In this document: piece by piece, positions 17,933 through 25,775 of the stretch
Layout of the letters: each line of letters opens with the position of its first letter
Numbering within the stretch: the stretch's first letter is position 1
From: Leifsonia xyli subsp. cynodontis DSM 46306
GTDB taxonomy: Bacteria; Actinomycetota; Actinomycetes; Actinomycetales; Microbacteriaceae
Assembly (NCBI RefSeq): GCF_000470775.1
Contig: NC_022438.1
Coordinates: 744,001 to 808,000, forward strand
DNA length: 64,000 nt
Direction of reading: 5' to 3'
Translations under genes and position numbers: made by a program
Notes under the pieces: model-generated
The model's database searches: none
The model's input: the letters and a program-made list of their open reading frames with translations, nothing else
What the model was told of the DNA's origin: nothing

Positions 17933-18006
17933 CCTCGCTCCTCCACTCGCACCGGGCCCGGACTGCTGTCCGGCGGCCCCCGGCGCTGAGGATCACTGTA
18001 CGGTCA

Positions 18007-18284
18007 CCATGCCGAGGGGCGGTAGTCTTTGAGGAAAACGCCGTGGAGGTCTTCACCGGCTTCGCCGCGGACGATCGGATCGTAGACCCGCGCGGCGCCG
18101 TCCACCAGGTCGAGCGGGGCGTGGAAGCCCTCTCCGGCGAGGCGGACTTTGGTGTGGTGCGGCCGCTCGTCGGTGATCCAACCGGTGTCGACGCTGGTCA
18201 TCAGGATGCCGTCGGAGGAGAACAGTTCGCCGGAGCTCGTCCGCGTGAGCATGTTCAGCGCGGCCTTCGCCATATTGGTGGGGC
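18007..18284 (-). pseudogene. SDR/zinc-finger protein, C-terminal fragment
   Basis: TNMAKAALNMLTRTSS through VFLKDYRPSAW is the end of a short-chain dehydrogenase-like protein whose front half lies at 19790-20897, on the other side of an IS30-family element. Comparing the two pieces with the usual SDR layout, the active-site segment (Ser and the Tyr-x-x-x-Lys region) that should join them is absent, so some host DNA was deleted along with the insertion. Confidence 0.75.
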
Positions 18285-19789
18285 GGATTCTAGTGGTCGT
18301 TGCAACACGACGATTAGCTGGTAGGTAGTTTAGCGAGGCGCTGGGCTGGGGTTTCCCAGCCGAGCGTTTTGCGTGGGCGGGTGTTGAGTTCGTGTGCGAC
18401 TCGGGCAAGGTCCGCGGGCGAGTGCTGTGAGAGGTCGGTGCCCTTCGGGAAGTACTGCCTCAGCAACCCGTTCGTGTTCTCGTTAGAACCGCGCTGCCAG
18501 GGCGAGGCTGGGTCGCAGAAGTAGACGTCCATGTCGGTGGCGATCGTGAACGTCTTGTGGGCGGCCATCTCCGCACCCTGGTCCCAGGTCAGCGACTTCT
18601 TCAGTTCGGCCGGCAGGCCGCTCATCGTCCGAATGAGGCCATCGCGGACGGTCTCGGCAGCGTGGTCGGTCGGGAGGTGGACGAGCATCACGAACCTGGT
18701 GGTTCGCTCGACGAGGGTGCCGATCGCGCTGGCGTGGTCAGCGCCGATGATGAGATCGCCTTCCCAATGCCCTGGAACAGCACGATCAGCGACCTCAGCG
18801 GGGCGCTCGGAGATCATGAGCATCGGGTCGACGAACCGCGAACGACGTGCGTTGGTTCCCCGGTTCGGTCGGCGACGTGCGCGCCCGGTACGCAGCGCTG
18901 TCGCGAGATCACGGCGCAGCTGGCCGCGTCCTTGGAGATAGAGCGTCTGGTAGATCGTCTCGGTCGCCACTCGCATCCCAACGTCGTCCGGGAACTGACG
19001 GATCAGGGCTCGAGTGATCTGCTCGGGAGGCCACCGCAACGCCAGCTTCGACTCAACGAAAGCACGCAACCGCAGCTCTGTCACCAGTCTTCGCGGCTTT
19101 GGCCGTGGGCGACGCTTCGCCGAGTAGCGATGTGCTGCGAAGGGGTGATAGATCCCGGTCGAGGACCGGTTCCGGGAGATTTCCCGACTGATCGTGGATG
19201 GCGACCGCCGCAGCTGGGCGGCGATGCTCCGCAGTGACAACCCATCGCGGAGGAGATCCCGGATCTGCTCACGTTCCTCCAGCGAAAGGAACCGCGGATC
19301 GAGCTTCCTCTCCAGCTGAAAGATCGCCGCCGGCGAGATTGTCTCGGTGCCGTCAAGAAACGTCGTCATACCTGTTTTGTAATCGACGACCCGACCATCT
19401 GGGTAATAGCGGCGATGAGCGGTCTTCCGGACACCGTTATCCCAATCCCGTGCCGTGCGGATGTTCACCCCGACGGCAGCCGCTGCTTCGCGACGCGAGA
19501 TGCCATCGCGTCGCAACTGGAAGTAGCGTTCCTTTCCTGGATGCGGACCAGTCCCGGTTTTCCCCTGGCTGCGCAGGCCGGCCTTCCATACCCACGTCCC
19601 GCAGGTCGCCGGGTTGAACCCCAACTCACGCGCCGCGATCGTGATGCTCCCACACGCCTCGAACAACGCGAAGAACGCGTCCTTATCAGCCTGCGTGAAA
19701 CAGCGTCGATCCCTCGAATAGCTCCTTAAACGGGCCACGGTCGTTACAACTCCCAGAAAGTCCAGGTGTTGCAACGACCGTTAGAACCC
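18285..19789 (-). mobile_element. IS30-family insertion sequence, copy 1
   Basis: A 1,505-base element bounded by imperfect inverted ends: GGATTCTAGTGGTCGTTGCA at the left and GGGTTCTAACGGTCGTTGCA (read inward) at the right. It carries one transposase gene. A second copy at 52321-53825 is in the same orientation and I found a single base difference in the transposase (Pro versus Ser codon). No target duplication is seen; the flanking gene has lost sequence. The three bases just outside each end (GGC, AAG) are the same in both copies, so the true ends may be slightly wider. Confidence 0.88.
18314..19738 (-). CDS. IS30-family transposase
   Basis: A transposase of about 474 residues. The N-terminal HTH region (FTQADKDAFFALFEACGSITIAARELG) and a second HTH (LSLRSIAAQLRRSPSTISREI) precede the DDE core: GHWEGDLIIG (first Asp), LTWDQGAEM (second Asp) and PASPWQRGSNENTNGLLRQ (Glu), all as in IS30. 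I prefer the GTG at 19738; the longer frame starts at a TTG inside the terminal repeat. The frame is intact, so this copy may still be active. Confidence 0.9.
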   Translation of the reverse strand: MARLRSYSRDRRCFTQADKDAFFALFEACGSITIAARELGFNPATCGTWVWKAGLRSQGKTGTGPHPGKERYFQLRRDGISRREAAAAVGVNIRTARDWDNGVRKTAHRRYYPDGRVVDYKTGMTTFLDGTETISPAAIFQLERKLDPRFLSLEEREQIRDLLRDGLSLRSIAAQLRRSPSTISREISRNRSSTGIYHPFAAHRYSAKRRPRPKPRRLVTELRLRAFVESKLALRWPPEQITRALIRQFPDDVGMRVATETIYQTLYLQGRGQLRRDLATALRTGRARRRPNRGTNARRSRFVDPMLMISERPAEVADRAVPGHWEGDLIIGADHASAIGTLVERTTRFVMLVHLPTDHAAETVRDGLIRTMSGLPAELKKSLTWDQGAEMAAHKTFTIATDMDVYFCDPASPWQRGSNENTNGLLRQYFPKGTDLSQHSPADLARVAHELNTRPRKTLGWETPAQRLAKLPTS

Positions 19790-20897
19790 AAGCCTCCAGC
19801 AGCTCCAGCGGATCGACATCGCCGACGGTCTGCGTCCAGCTGTTCACCGTGGCCACATCCGGCACCAGTCCGCCCGCGTCGATGGCGCTGCCGTCCGAGT
19901 GCTTCGCGAGCGAGGATGAGCCCGGGGCCATCGCGAGGGCGGCCAGATCGTCGGCGCTCAGCGTGCCGTCGCCCGCTCGCGCGAACTGCGCGATCGTGCC
20001 CGTCGTCTCCGCCGCCGACAGCAGCGGGTGCGCGGCGACCGATGCCTCCAGGGCCTTCGGGTGCGGGTCGGCGGTGTGGCCGAACGTCTCCAGCTCCGGC
20101 AGCGGTCCCTCTGGCAGCGGCTGCGACTCCGCCTCGGCCAGCAGCGAGTAGGCGCCCGGCGAGCGCTTCACCGTCTGCGCGGCGTTGTTGATGAGGATGT
20201 CCAGCGGCCCCGACGCGGCGACCGAGTCGGCGAGCCCGATCACCTGGGCGGGGTCGCGCAGGTCGATGCCGACGACTCGGAGCCGGTGCAGCCACTCGGC
20301 GGCGTCGGGGAGCTGGGCGAACCGGCGCACAGCGTCGCGAGGGAAGCGCGTCGTGATGGTGAAGTGTACGCCGTCGCGCAGCAGCCGCAGGGCGATGTGC
20401 ATCCCGATCTTCGCGCGCCCGCCGGTCAGCAGCGCCCGCCGCCCGCGGAGGTCGGTGCGCGCGTTGCGCTTCGCGTGGCTGTGCGCCGCGCAGGACGGGC
20501 ACAGCTGGTGGTAGAACCAGTCGATCTCCGTGAACCGCTGCTTGCAGATGTAGCAGGCTTGCGATCTCCGCAGTGTTCCGGCCGTCCGCTCGCCGGAGCT
20601 GGAGGAGGTGAGCTCCCGCCCGCGTGTCTCGTCGTCGATCCGGTCGGGTGTGCCGGTGGCCGTCGCCGCGATCACCGCGCGGTCGGCGGTGAGCTCTTCT
20701 TCCCGCGCCTTCCGGCGGCGCGCCAGCTTCGCCGCCTTGAACATGTGGGCGGTCGCGCGCAGGACGACGAGGTAGTCCGGGTGCTCCTGATCGAGTTCGT
20801 GCAGGGCCGCGAGCACACGGAGTGTGGTGGCCAGATCGCCGGGGTCGATGCCGGAGCCGGCGGAGGAGGCGGAAGCGGGGGCGGTTTCGGGTGGCAC
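19790..20897 (-). pseudogene. SDR-family protein with zinc-ribbon, N-terminal fragment
   Basis: The first 368 residues of a fusion protein: a helical N-terminus, a four-cysteine zinc ribbon (CYICKQRF then CPSC, about residues 116-135) and a Rossmann short-chain dehydrogenase core (ALLTGGRAKIGMHIALRLL, ILINNAAQTVKRSP). The gene is cut after LELLEA by the IS30 element; the remainder sits at 18007-18284. The glycine motif GGRAKIG fits an NAD(P)-binding SDR, but the catalytic segment was lost at the insertion, so no activity is expected. Confidence 0.85.
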
Positions 20898-20932
20898 CGG
20901 AGAATTCTACGGTGTGGGCTCGGGACGCCGGA

Positions 20933-21349
20933 TCAGGCCATCCCGTACTGCGCCCGGGTCTCCGCGAGCGTGGCCTCCAGAAGCTGGCGCAGCACCCCCT
21001 CGTCCACGCCGGTGAGTCGCGGCAGGTACAGACACACCTTGCTCGCGGTGTGCGGGCCGAGCGTCGCGAGCAGTCCGGCGTGGCTGTCCGCGAAGCCGGG
21101 CAGCAGGTAGACCGTGTGACGGCGACGGTCGCTCGCGAATCCGAGCAGAGGGGCGTCGCCCTCGTGCCCGCTCGCGTAGCGGTAGTGGTATTCGCCGAAG
21201 CCCTGGATGCGGCCCGCCCAGACGATGGGCGGCTCGTCGCTGACCTCGGCGTGGAGGGCGAGCAACCGCTCGGCCTCCGCACGCCGGGGGCCGGGCACGC
21301 GATCGAGGACGGCGGCGACGGGGAGGTCGGACGGGGTCATCGCAGGCAT
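20933..21349 (-). CDS. DUF1801-family protein
   Basis: A 138-residue protein with the DUF1801 pattern: an N-terminal helix repeating ALDRVPGPRRAEAERLL, then a strand block WAGRIQGFGEYHYRYASG and the later HTVYLLPGF and ASKVCLYLPRL segments. The family is a small iron-sulfur-free alpha/beta fold of unknown function. An ATG at 21340 is an alternative start. It is the last host gene before island 1; the island's left repeat begins 175 bases beyond its start. Confidence 0.8.
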   Translation of the reverse strand: MPAMTPSDLPVAAVLDRVPGPRRAEAERLLALHAEVSDEPPIVWAGRIQGFGEYHYRYASGHEGDAPLLGFASDRRRHTVYLLPGFADSHAGLLATLGPHTASKVCLYLPRLTGVDEGVLRQLLEATLAETRAQYGMA

Positions 21350-21524
21350 AGTCGGATCATCACCTCCTTCCCGACCATACCGCTCAGGCTTCGCTCCCGC
21401 GGGTGTGACAGGCTGGGGGACCATGACCACTCCGAATGGTGGCTTGTTTGCCGTTACTTCCGCGGGTTTACGGGCCGGTTCACCTCGTTTGGGTCTGGTT
21501 GGGATCGGTTGGTTTCGGGGTGTT

Positions 21525-21541
21525 TGTGGGCAAAGTGTGGG
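21525..21541 (+). repeat. att-like repeat A (left edge of island 1)
   Basis: TGTGGGCAAAGTGTGGG. The same 17 bases occur at 22998-23014, and the 3' ends of both integrase genes in the window contain close variants (26891-26907 and about 52251-52268). Integrase 3' ends often overlap attP, so the copies here may mark old attachment sites. Confidence 0.45.
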
Positions 21542-21619
21542 CAGGGGGGTGGGGGTATGTCTACCGCCTGGAGGTTGCGGTCGATACGATTTGGCTGCAC
21601 CCTGGACGGAAGGATCGTG

Positions 21620-21856
21620 GTGGGGCGATACTGGCGGAAGCACCCCAAGAAAGAATTGGAGGCTTTGCTTGGCGAGTTCCACGAAGCAGGGTGGCGAATC
21701 CAGGACCCGCCTAAGTACTACAGGCTGTATTGTCCGTGCTCCGCGGAGCACAAGACGTTCGTCCATCTGACGCCCAGCGGCGGATACTACGCTAATCACA
21801 AGCTGCAGTGGCTTTACAACCTTGACTGCTATACCGGATCGCGAGGAGAGAACTGA
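21620..21856 (+). CDS. HicA-like small protein
   Basis: A 78-residue protein starting at GTG 21620 (GGAAGGA just upstream; GTG 21617 also possible). The layout KHPKKELEALLGEFHEAGWR, KYYRLYCPCS, EHKTFVHLTPSGG resembles HicA-like double-stranded RNA-binding toxins, with the HLTPSG segment at the usual catalytic-histidine place. Its stop overlaps the ATG of the next gene by one base (TGATG), as in toxin-antitoxin pairs. The Cys-Pro-Cys is unusual. Function is inferred from shape and pairing only. Confidence 0.55.
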   Translation: MGRYWRKHPKKELEALLGEFHEAGWRIQDPPKYYRLYCPCSAEHKTFVHLTPSGGYYANHKLQWLYNLDCYTGSRGEN

Positions 21857-22191
21857 TGCTTACCAGCATCCACAGCCAGTTCTATGTGTCCGGGGACAAT
21901 GACCTGGATGCGCAGACAGACGCGGTGATGGAAGCTCTTCTTGAACTCGAAGAGGCGTCCGAGGGTCTCCTCAGCGGCAGCGACGTTACCGCATCTCTGC
22001 GGGAGCGGGTGGTGACCATCTCGGTTCTCATTGAGGCCGAGTCGGCGGCTGACGCGAAGCGCATCGGTGTCCTTGCCCTCGATGCGGCGGTCAGGATCGC
22101 GGGTGGCAACCCGACGATCCTGGAAGATGATGGTCCCGAAGATGGGTTCGTTCTCCAGGGTCGCACCGCCGAACTCATCGGCTCCAACTGA
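21856..22191 (+). CDS. Partner of the HicA-like protein
   Basis: A 111-residue acidic protein (SQFYVSGDNDLDAQTDAVMEALLELEE) translationally coupled to the HicA-like gene by a one-base overlap. The pattern of two beta-alpha-beta halves, each starting with an extended strand (VVTISVLIEAESAADAKRI), suggests a small dimerising domain. I do not recognise a HicB-type RNase H fold or DNA-binding domain. Similar small pairs occur in other actinobacteria, so they probably act together. A strong hairpin follows at 22202-22235. Confidence 0.55.
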   Translation: MLTSIHSQFYVSGDNDLDAQTDAVMEALLELEEASEGLLSGSDVTASLRERVVTISVLIEAESAADAKRIGVLALDAAVRIAGGNPTILEDDGPEDGFVLQGRTAELIGSN

Positions 22192-22201
22192 ACGACGAAG
22201 C

Positions 22202-22235
22202 CCGCCCCCGCACAACAGGGGTTGTGCGGGGGCGG
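22202..22235 (+). terminator. Terminator hairpin after the HicA-like pair
   Basis: CCGCCCCCGCACAAC and GTTGTGCGGGGGCGG form a 15-base-pair stem with a four-base loop 10 bases after the stop at 22191. There is no clear U tract, as is common in high-GC actinobacteria. Confidence 0.75.
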
Positions 22236-22425
22236 TAGGGCTCCGTGAAAGAGCTGCGACAGCTTGTTCCGGGTGGGGGCCGCGGTTGTTACGGTGGGGA
22301 TGTCGGGAGGTAGTGGCGGGTTATGGTGAGCGCGCATGATGTCTTCGCGCTGCCAGGCATTCGTCCAGAAATACCGCTGGTCGGGAGCGGGGGGATGTGT
22401 GAGGAGCATCGATCCATACGCTCCG

Positions 22426-22557
22426 TTATCGGGACGAGGCCGGGACTGCCTGAACGATTGAAATGACCGTGCCGTGCTGGGTCGAAGTGTAAGAACCGCT
22501 GCCCTGTGGCCGCGGAACCGCTGCCGTCGTGATCGTGCTCTGGATCTGGCTGACCAT
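22426..22557 (-). CDS. Small Ser/Thr/Gln-rich peptide
   Basis: A 43-residue reading frame, ATG at 22557 with AGGAG six bases upstream, ending in TAA. It begins MVSQIQSTITTAAVPRPQG and contains no cysteine or membrane segment. The ribosome site and island position suggest expression, but no family is recognised. A perfect 17-base palindrome lies about 80 bases upstream (22636-22652) and could control it. Confidence 0.4.
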   Translation of the reverse strand: MVSQIQSTITTAAVPRPQGSGSYTSTQHGTVISIVQAVPASSR

Positions 22558-22635
22558 GGTGTCTCCTAGTGTGGTGATTAGTTCCGATTATGCGCCCGGC
22601 GGCTGAGTGGGTTCCCAGCCATCCGGAGGAGCCTG

Positions 22636-22652
22636 ACATGTTAGTAACATGT
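22636..22652. promoter_or_regulatory. Perfect 17-base palindrome
   Basis: ACATGTTA, one base, TAACATGT. A perfect inverted repeat upstream of the small peptide gene in an AT-rich context; it looks like the operator of a dimeric repressor, whose gene is not obvious nearby. Confidence 0.55.
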
Positions 22653-22742
22653 GGATAAGTTGTCGGGTATTGTGCAGACTTTCCACGTTTCATTCGGTAG
22701 TGTGAGTGTCACGACGGTCCGGTTACCGGAACGTTGCCATCC

Positions 22743-22769
22743 TAAGACCCCGCCATCGGCGGGGTCTTA
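22743..22769. terminator. Perfect 12-bp terminator hairpin
   Basis: TAAGACCCCGCC, ATC, GGCGGGGTCTTA: a perfect stem with a three-base loop, flanked by A/T on both sides so that it could work in either direction. It lies between the small peptide region and a gene remnant. Confidence 0.75.
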
Positions 22770-22817
22770 AGTGTTCACGGAAGCCATACCCAGACGCGGT
22801 GCCTCAGGGGGTGCAGA

Positions 22818-22958
22818 CTGTGCCTCTTCGTCGGCTTCTCGAACCCCTACATGGGCACGCTCCCGCTCGCTTACATCGGCATCGGCCTCATCGGCTTGGC
22901 GGCCACCGCCCTTCTCGTCGCACTCGGTGCCGCGGCCGCGCGCTGGACGCGGGACTAG
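22818..22958 (+). pseudogene. Transport-protein C-terminal remnant
   Basis: An open stretch of 46 codons ending in a stop: LCLFVGFSNPYMGTLPLAYIG followed by a second hydrophobic helix and RWTRD. It looks like the last helix and tail of a multi-pass transporter, perhaps of the MFS. There is no start and no upstream homology. It sits between att-like repeats A and B, so it may be a scrap of the original chromosome or of an older insertion. Confidence 0.35.
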
Positions 22959-22997
22959 TCCGAGTAAAGCTTTCCCCGAGGTGGCAGCCTTGTCGGG

Positions 22998-23014
22998 TGT
23001 GGGCAAAGTGTGGG
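22998..23014 (+). repeat. att-like repeat B
   Basis: TGTGGGCAAAGTGTGGG, identical to repeat A, and both are followed shortly by GGGTATG. With the integrase 3' end at 26891 it brackets the lysozyme-to-integrase segment. Confidence 0.45.
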
Positions 23015-23453
23015 GGTATGCCCGGTGGTGTCCTCGTGTGGATGTGTTTTTCGCTGTGATAATATAATGGATATGAGCACACGGCTGGAGGTCTGGCCTG
23101 TCGCGTAGTTCCACGCACGCCGAGCAGAGCGGCAGCGGAACGACCTGCCAGCGAGCTCGTGAGTTTTCGGCGCGACCATCGGGATGCAAAAGGCGTGCAG
23201 CAGTTCTTGTTCTGACCCCGACCCGCCGCAGTGTCACCCTGTCCGCGCGCCGGTCACCACAGATCAGGAATCACCCAAACCCTCAGCAGTCCTACGCGAC
23301 TCCTTGTCATAGCTGGTTATCACGAACGACTTCACTTGTCCCCCAGAAGATCCCGGTTTGCTTTACCCGGTATTGACACTCGGCCGGCGCCGGTGGCATT
23401 GTCATAGCTCTCCATAGATACACCGATTTTCTTTGAAAACGAGGTTATTCTTA
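23015..23453. other. Non-coding lead-in to the lysozyme gene
   Basis: No gene is seen. An AT-rich stretch near 23058-23075 with TATAAT-like sequence stands out from the GC-rich background, and TTGACA occurs near 23373. GAGG before the ATG at 23454 is a fair ribosome site. The base composition is lower in GC than the host genes, consistent with imported DNA. Confidence 0.5.
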
Positions 23454-24377
23454 ATGAACGTTCAAAAGATGATGCGAGGACGTCGAGCTCATTCGGTGCG
23501 TGTCGGTATGGTCTCGGCCGTGATGGCCGCGATCCTGGCGGTGGGGCTCGGTGGTTCTTTGTCCGCCGCGGCGGCGGAGCCGGACAGGGGCGGTGGCGAT
23601 CCCACCCAAGACCACGCTGGTAGCACGCTCGCTCGCGATGTAAGCTCCCAAGAGTTGCGGCAACGACCGCGGCCAATTCCGCCTTTGGATTATGTGCGTG
23701 GCGATGATGTGAGCGGCTGGCAGACCGACGTCAACTGGAGCGATGCGGCGTCGAAGGGTGCCCGTTTCGTTTACATCAAAGCGACCGAGGACGACGACTA
23801 CGTGAGCTCCCAGTACGAGAAGCAGTGGAAGGGAGCCCAAAATGCCGGGTTTTATCGCGGGTCGTACCACTTCGGACGGCCGTTCTGGTCGGACGGCACT
23901 TCGCAGGCGAAGCACTTTATGAACACCATCCACAACTGGGAGCCCACTCAGCGTATCCTGCCTCCCATGCTTGACCTGGAGCACCGTTGCGACGACCTGA
24001 CGAAGCCGTGGGCAATCAAGAAATGTAAGGCGATGACCCCGGCGGACATCGTCAAGTGGATACACGATTTTGTCTCCGTGGTGGAGAAGAGGACGGGTGG
24101 TGTGAAGCCGGTCATCTACACCAACCCGTCCTGGTGGAAGGAGTACACTGGCAACACCACGGACTTCGCCTCCTACCCGCTGTTCATCGCCAACTGGGTC
24201 TCGGACGTATCGGACGGCCCCGGCGCATTGCCCGGTGGGTGGAAACACTGGACGCTGTGGCAGCACTGGGACAACACGAGCCCCTACGCGGGCCCAGGCG
24301 GCCTCCTGCCCGGGGACCAGGACTTCTTCCACGGCACCAAGCTGGCGCTCAAGCGATTCTCCAATAACGTTCATTAG
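23454..24377 (+). CDS. Secreted GH25-family lysozyme
   Basis: A 307-residue secreted muramidase. A Sec signal peptide (basic start, then GMVSAVMAAILAVGLGG and an Ala-rich cleavage site near residue 39) is followed by a linker and a GH25 barrel beginning DVSGWQTDVNW. FVYIKATE, YHFGRP, MLDLEH with the catalytic acids, and LWQHWDN are all present. It would cut peptidoglycan outside the cell; phage endolysins of this family lack a signal, so a competition or spread role is more likely here. A terminator follows at 24513. It belongs to island 1. Confidence 0.88.
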   Translation: MNVQKMMRGRRAHSVRVGMVSAVMAAILAVGLGGSLSAAAAEPDRGGGDPTQDHAGSTLARDVSSQELRQRPRPIPPLDYVRGDDVSGWQTDVNWSDAASKGARFVYIKATEDDDYVSSQYEKQWKGAQNAGFYRGSYHFGRPFWSDGTSQAKHFMNTIHNWEPTQRILPPMLDLEHRCDDLTKPWAIKKCKAMTPADIVKWIHDFVSVVEKRTGGVKPVIYTNPSWWKEYTGNTTDFASYPLFIANWVSDVSDGPGALPGGWKHWTLWQHWDNTSPYAGPGGLLPGDQDFFHGTKLALKRFSNNVH

Positions 24378-24512
24378 GTGGCCATCTCTTCCAGCATTGT
24401 CAAGCCCGGTGTCCACTGATCACAGTCAGCGCCACGAGCCTCCTCTCGGAGGAGACACTGGAATTGCACTTGGTCGGCCGATGAAACCGGCCCACCAAGT
24501 CTGAATTCCAGC

Positions 24513-24551
24513 AAATGGCCTGCATACCTCTTCAAGGTGTGCAGGCCATTT
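24513..24551 (+). terminator. Terminator hairpin after the lysozyme gene
   Basis: Arms at 24513-24529 and 24535-24551 (AAATGGCCTGCATACCT and its near complement) form a 17-base-pair stem with one mismatch and a TTCA-type loop, followed by TGGGTTT. Confidence 0.75.
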
Positions 24552-24661
24552 GGGTTTCGTGTCCGCCATGGAACCTCTGCGATCGGGGCAGTGTCGTCAC
24601 GCGCGTAACGCCAAGAACATAGCGCCCATCGCTCAGCTGGCGCACTACAGGCGGTCGTCGC

Positions 24662-24829
24662 ATGACGGAGCGCCCCTACGCATCCCCGCCTACTGACCAA
24701 CGACCATCAACGCGGACAACGACCGGCCAACTCTTCTTACATGCCCTGATCAACAAGATTCCCGCCAACCACGCCGTCACCGAAATGGGATTCCCCGCTG
24801 GTTGGAACACCCCAGAGATTTGGTCGTGA
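24662..24829 (+). pseudogene. Abi_2-like abortive-infection protein, C-terminal remnant
   Basis: A 55-codon frame ending HALINKIPANHAVTEMGFP, then AGWNTPEIWS and a stop. The MGFPxxW...P.W ending is that of Abi_2 (AbiD/AbiF-like) phage-defence proteins, which normally exceed 300 residues. The rest of the gene is missing. It directly precedes the membrane protein gene, whose own start is shortened, so one deletion may have joined them. Confidence 0.4.
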
Positions 24830-24859
24830 ATCGCGCCACTGTGAGACAGACCCTCCCCA

Positions 24860-25774
24860 TTGCTGAGGCCAGCGCAGAACACAAAACCTGCCACGTTCTG
24901 GGCGCTTCTACTCATCGCCATCTGCTTCACAATGAAGCTCGACCCCGTCTACCTGCGCCTGGACCCCTTGATCGGCGGACATAACTACCTCACGCTGGTC
25001 TCCAACCTCGTGCTCCTGGCAGGGATCTTCGTCCTCACGAGCGGGATCGCCCGCGCCGTCGCAGAAGAGACCACAACCCCAACGTGGATCGTCATCTGCA
25101 TGATCCTCTCGGGCGTCATCCTTACCGTTCTATTCCTCCTGCTCACTCCGCAACCAACAACGACAACGTTCAACATCAGTTACCGAAACCAGCCGCTCAC
25201 GCTCGTCCATACCTCGTTTCTGGCCCTGGTCATGGCACTCGCGTTCTCAGGAACCGCTATCGTCTGTCTCCGCGAGTTCTCCTCGCTCACCGCCCTCACG
25301 TCCCGCATCGGTGTCGCGTTCATCGTTGCCGGATGTGTCTCGGTCGTCGTCTTGACCGTATCGACCTTCTTCCTCAACTTCGGGATGTTCTTCAACGCAT
25401 CCAGTGCCGTGAAATTCGGAAACATCGTGTATAACTTCACGCGCCCGCTGTCCATCGTCCTTCTCGCCATCGGTATGGCGCTCCCGCCTGCTGCCGCCTG
25501 GCCCTCTAACCAAAATGCTGACCGTGTGATCCACCGCAACATCGAATCACTCAAGCCCATCCATGAACGGCTCGAAACTGCCCCGATCCCCGACGACGCA
25601 ACCTCGCGTCAAAGACTCACTCGCATGATCGTGGACATCAACGACAAAATCCTTCGCCACGGGCAAGAAGCAGTCCTGCAAAACGAATCCCCCAGAGTCC
25701 TCGAACAGGCCGAAACCGCCCTTCTCACCCAAACCCGTCACACCGCCTACCCCCACAACACCAAGGACTCTTGA
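24860..25774 (+). CDS. Polytopic membrane protein (MAB_1171c-like), N-terminally shortened
   Basis: A 304-residue protein with about six membrane helices, a TTG start, and a soluble C-terminal tail of 85 residues. It aligns with the protein encoded at 50008-50940 over its whole length: ATFWALLLIAICFTMKLDPVYLRLD versus VTFWALLSIAVSLTIKLDPIYLRID in consecutive segments. The partner has about 30 more N-terminal residues with an extra helix, which are absent here. The pattern suggests the MAB_1171c family of putative transporters linked to Xre/ImmA genes in actinobacteria. The integrase start follows at once (one base after the stop). Confidence 0.65.
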   Translation: MLRPAQNTKPATFWALLLIAICFTMKLDPVYLRLDPLIGGHNYLTLVSNLVLLAGIFVLTSGIARAVAEETTTPTWIVICMILSGVILTVLFLLLTPQPTTTTFNISYRNQPLTLVHTSFLALVMALAFSGTAIVCLREFSSLTALTSRIGVAFIVAGCVSVVVLTVSTFFLNFGMFFNASSAVKFGNIVYNFTRPLSIVLLAIGMALPPAAAWPSNQNADRVIHRNIESLKPIHERLETAPIPDDATSRQRLTRMIVDINDKILRHGQEAVLQNESPRVLEQAETALLTQTRHTAYPHNTKDS

Positions 25775-25775
25775 G

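Noticed and set aside
15590..17989. A 799-residue open frame on the plus strand
   Set aside because: Antisense to the APC permease; composed of Asp/Arg/Gln/His-rich shadow sequence without domains.
22289..22693. Overlapping minus-strand frames around 22.3-22.7 kb as larger genes (one reads PDQRYFWTNAWQRED, like some AbrB-type antitoxin tails)
   Set aside because: The resemblance covers only a dozen residues and the frame runs through the terminator and the HicA-partner gene; too weak to annotate.
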